Assembly (NCBI RefSeq): GCF_018332455.1
Contig: NZ_BOPZ01000004.1
Coordinates: forward strand, 124,001-188,000
Source of the DNA: Clostridium polyendosporum
GTDB lineage: Bacteria; Bacillota; Clostridia; Clostridiales; Clostridiaceae
Direction: 5' to 3'
DNA length: 64,000 nt
Part shown: piece by piece, positions 63,094 to 64,000 of the stretch
Layout: each line of letters opens with the position of its first letter
Position numbering within the stretch: position 1 is the stretch's first letter
Translations under genes and position numbers: made by a program
The notes under the pieces: model-generated
Databases searched by the model: none
Seen by the model: the letters and a program-made list of their open reading frames with translations, nothing else
What the model was told of the DNA's origin: nothing

Positions 63094-64000
63094 TTATTTC
63101 TTTTCAATTGCCTTAAATGGACACTTATTTACACAAGAACCACACTTCACACACTTACTTTGATCTATATTATATGGATGTCTAATCTTTCCACTAATTG
63201 CATTCACAGGACATTGCCTAGCACATAAACTACAACCTCTACATTTGTCAGGATTGATACTGTATTCTACAAGTGCTGCACAAACGCCTGCTGGGCACTT
63301 CCTCTCTACTACATGAGCTATATATTCATCTCTAAAATACTTTAATGTTGATAATACTGGATTTGGTGCTGTTTGACCAAGTCCACAAAGAGATGCTACT
63401 TTTATTTGCTTTGCTAGTATCTCCAATTTCTCTAAGTCCTCTAACGTCCCCTTCCCTGTAGTTATCTTTTCTAAAATTTCAAGCATTCTCTTAGTACCTA
63501 TTCTACAAGGAGTACACTTACCACAGGATTCATCTTTTACAAAATCAAGGTAGAATCTTGCTACATCTACCATACAATTATCTTCATCCAATACAATCAT
63601 TCCACCAGATCCCATCATAGAACCTAGGCTGCTTAATGTATCATAATCAATTGGTACATCAAGATTTTCAGTGGTAATACATCCTCCGGAGGGTCCACCA
63701 GTTTGAACTGCTTTTAAACTTTTCCCATTAGGTATACCCCCTCCTATATCATAAATAACCTCTCTCAAGGTAATCCCCATAGGAACTTCTACAAGGCCTG
63801 TGTTAGTGATCTTTCCACCTAGCGCGAATACCTTTGTTCCTTTACTCTTTTGAGTACCTATACTTGAAAACCAATCAGCACCCTTTAAAATTATCTGAGC
63901 TATATTTGCGAAAGTCTCAACATTATTGATAACACTCGGTTTTTTCCACAATCCACTTTGAGCAGGAAATGGTGGTTTTGGATTAGGCATTCCTCTCTTT
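63094..64000 (-). CDS. NuoF-like NADH-binding hydrogenase subunit (partial, N-terminus outside window)
   Basis: The C-terminal 301 residues of a NuoF/HydB-type flavoprotein that oxidises NADH and passes electrons to HydA. Visible are [40 protein letters not shown], the [4Fe-4S] ligands [19 protein letters not shown], and a C-terminal extension with two ferredoxin clusters ([32 protein letters not shown]) typical of hydrogenase-linked forms. The frame stays open to the window edge, so the start and the FMN/NADH loops lie beyond it. It precedes hydA by 25 bases in one operon. Confidence 0.93.
   Translation of the reverse strand, partial: KRGMPNPKPPFPAQSGLWKKPSVINNVETFANIAQIILKGADWFSSIGTQKSKGTKVFALGGKITNTGLVEVPMGITLREVIYDIGGGIPNGKSLKAVQTGGPSGGCITTENLDVPIDYDTLSSLGSMMGSGGMIVLDEDNCMVDVARFYLDFVKDESCGKCTPCRIGTKRMLEILEKITTGKGTLEDLEKLEILAKQIKVASLCGLGQTAPNPVLSTLKYFRDEYIAHVVERKCPAGVCAALVEYSINPDKCRGCSLCARQCPVNAISGKIRHPYNIDQSKCVKCGSCVNKCPFKAIEKK

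Overview
The window is chromosomal DNA of a low-GC, spore-forming, fermentative anaerobe, almost certainly a Clostridium sensu stricto relative. The evidence is AT-rich intergenic DNA, AGA/ATA-rich codon use, strong AGGAGG-type ribosome sites with many GTG and TTG starts, the sporulation genes spoIIAA-spoIIAB-sigF and spoVAC-AD-AE, pyruvate:ferredoxin oxidoreductase, flavodoxin and an NAD-linked [FeFe] hydrogenase. No rRNA, tRNA, insertion sequence, prophage or CRISPR array was seen. Most genes lie on the minus strand. The species cannot be named from the sequence alone.

Layout. 1-7.2 kb: end of rpsT (+), then on the minus strand holA, a comEC lacking the usual C-terminal domain, a small unknown gene, spoVAC-AD-AE, and spoIIAA-AB-sigF. 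7.5-14.8 kb: a Lon-type protease with a degenerate ATPase, deoC, a DUF4003-like gene, a cyclase-family hydrolase paired with a divergent PRPP-synthetase paralogue, and a CorA-type transporter. 15-25.5 kb: a small repeat-containing unknown, an orphan PTS EIIB-like protein, a PrmA-like methyltransferase, a basic unknown protein, a Ca2+-type P-ATPase, a CBS-domain pyrophosphatase, cheY with a kinase-less CheA fragment, a class IV aminotransferase and a Cys-rich DUF1292 protein. 25.7-44.7 kb: nifJ, flavodoxin, murG, recJ, an M16 peptidase, a DJ-1 protein, parC/parE, a membrane glycosyltransferase, DUF1294, ytaF and a Gfo/Idh/MocA oxidoreductase. 45-64 kb: a mannose-class PTS operon with a LevR activator and a textbook sigma-54 promoter, a HAD phosphatase, azlCD, a flavin reductase divergent from a marR-MFS operon, a malH / rpiR-type / EIIA(Glc) sugar cluster, a YibE/F membrane protein, and hydA with a NuoF-like subunit cut by the window edge.

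How the genes work together. PFOR, flavodoxin and hydrogenase form the redox backbone of pyruvate fermentation. The mannose-class PTS and the malH group feed sugars in and each carries visible control signals (sigma-54 promoter with repeated TGATAC sites; a sigma-A promoter with a cre-like site). The sporulation genes supply the forespore sigma switch and the dipicolinate channel.

The most interesting structure is between the genes. One family is a 97-bp element with about 15-bp terminal inverted repeats, found as four full-length copies of identical length plus fragments. A second is a roughly 38-bp core placed between gene-specific terminator hairpins, whose stems differ but keep pairing. 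The two are sometimes joined. Other points of interest are a hairpin between the Shine-Dalgarno and start codon of two genes, a 102-bp segment with perfect 15-bp inverted ends behind sigF, a possible 30-residue amphipathic peptide, a PRPP-synthetase paralogue with altered active-site motifs, and a CheA fragment with only P2- and dimerisation-like regions.
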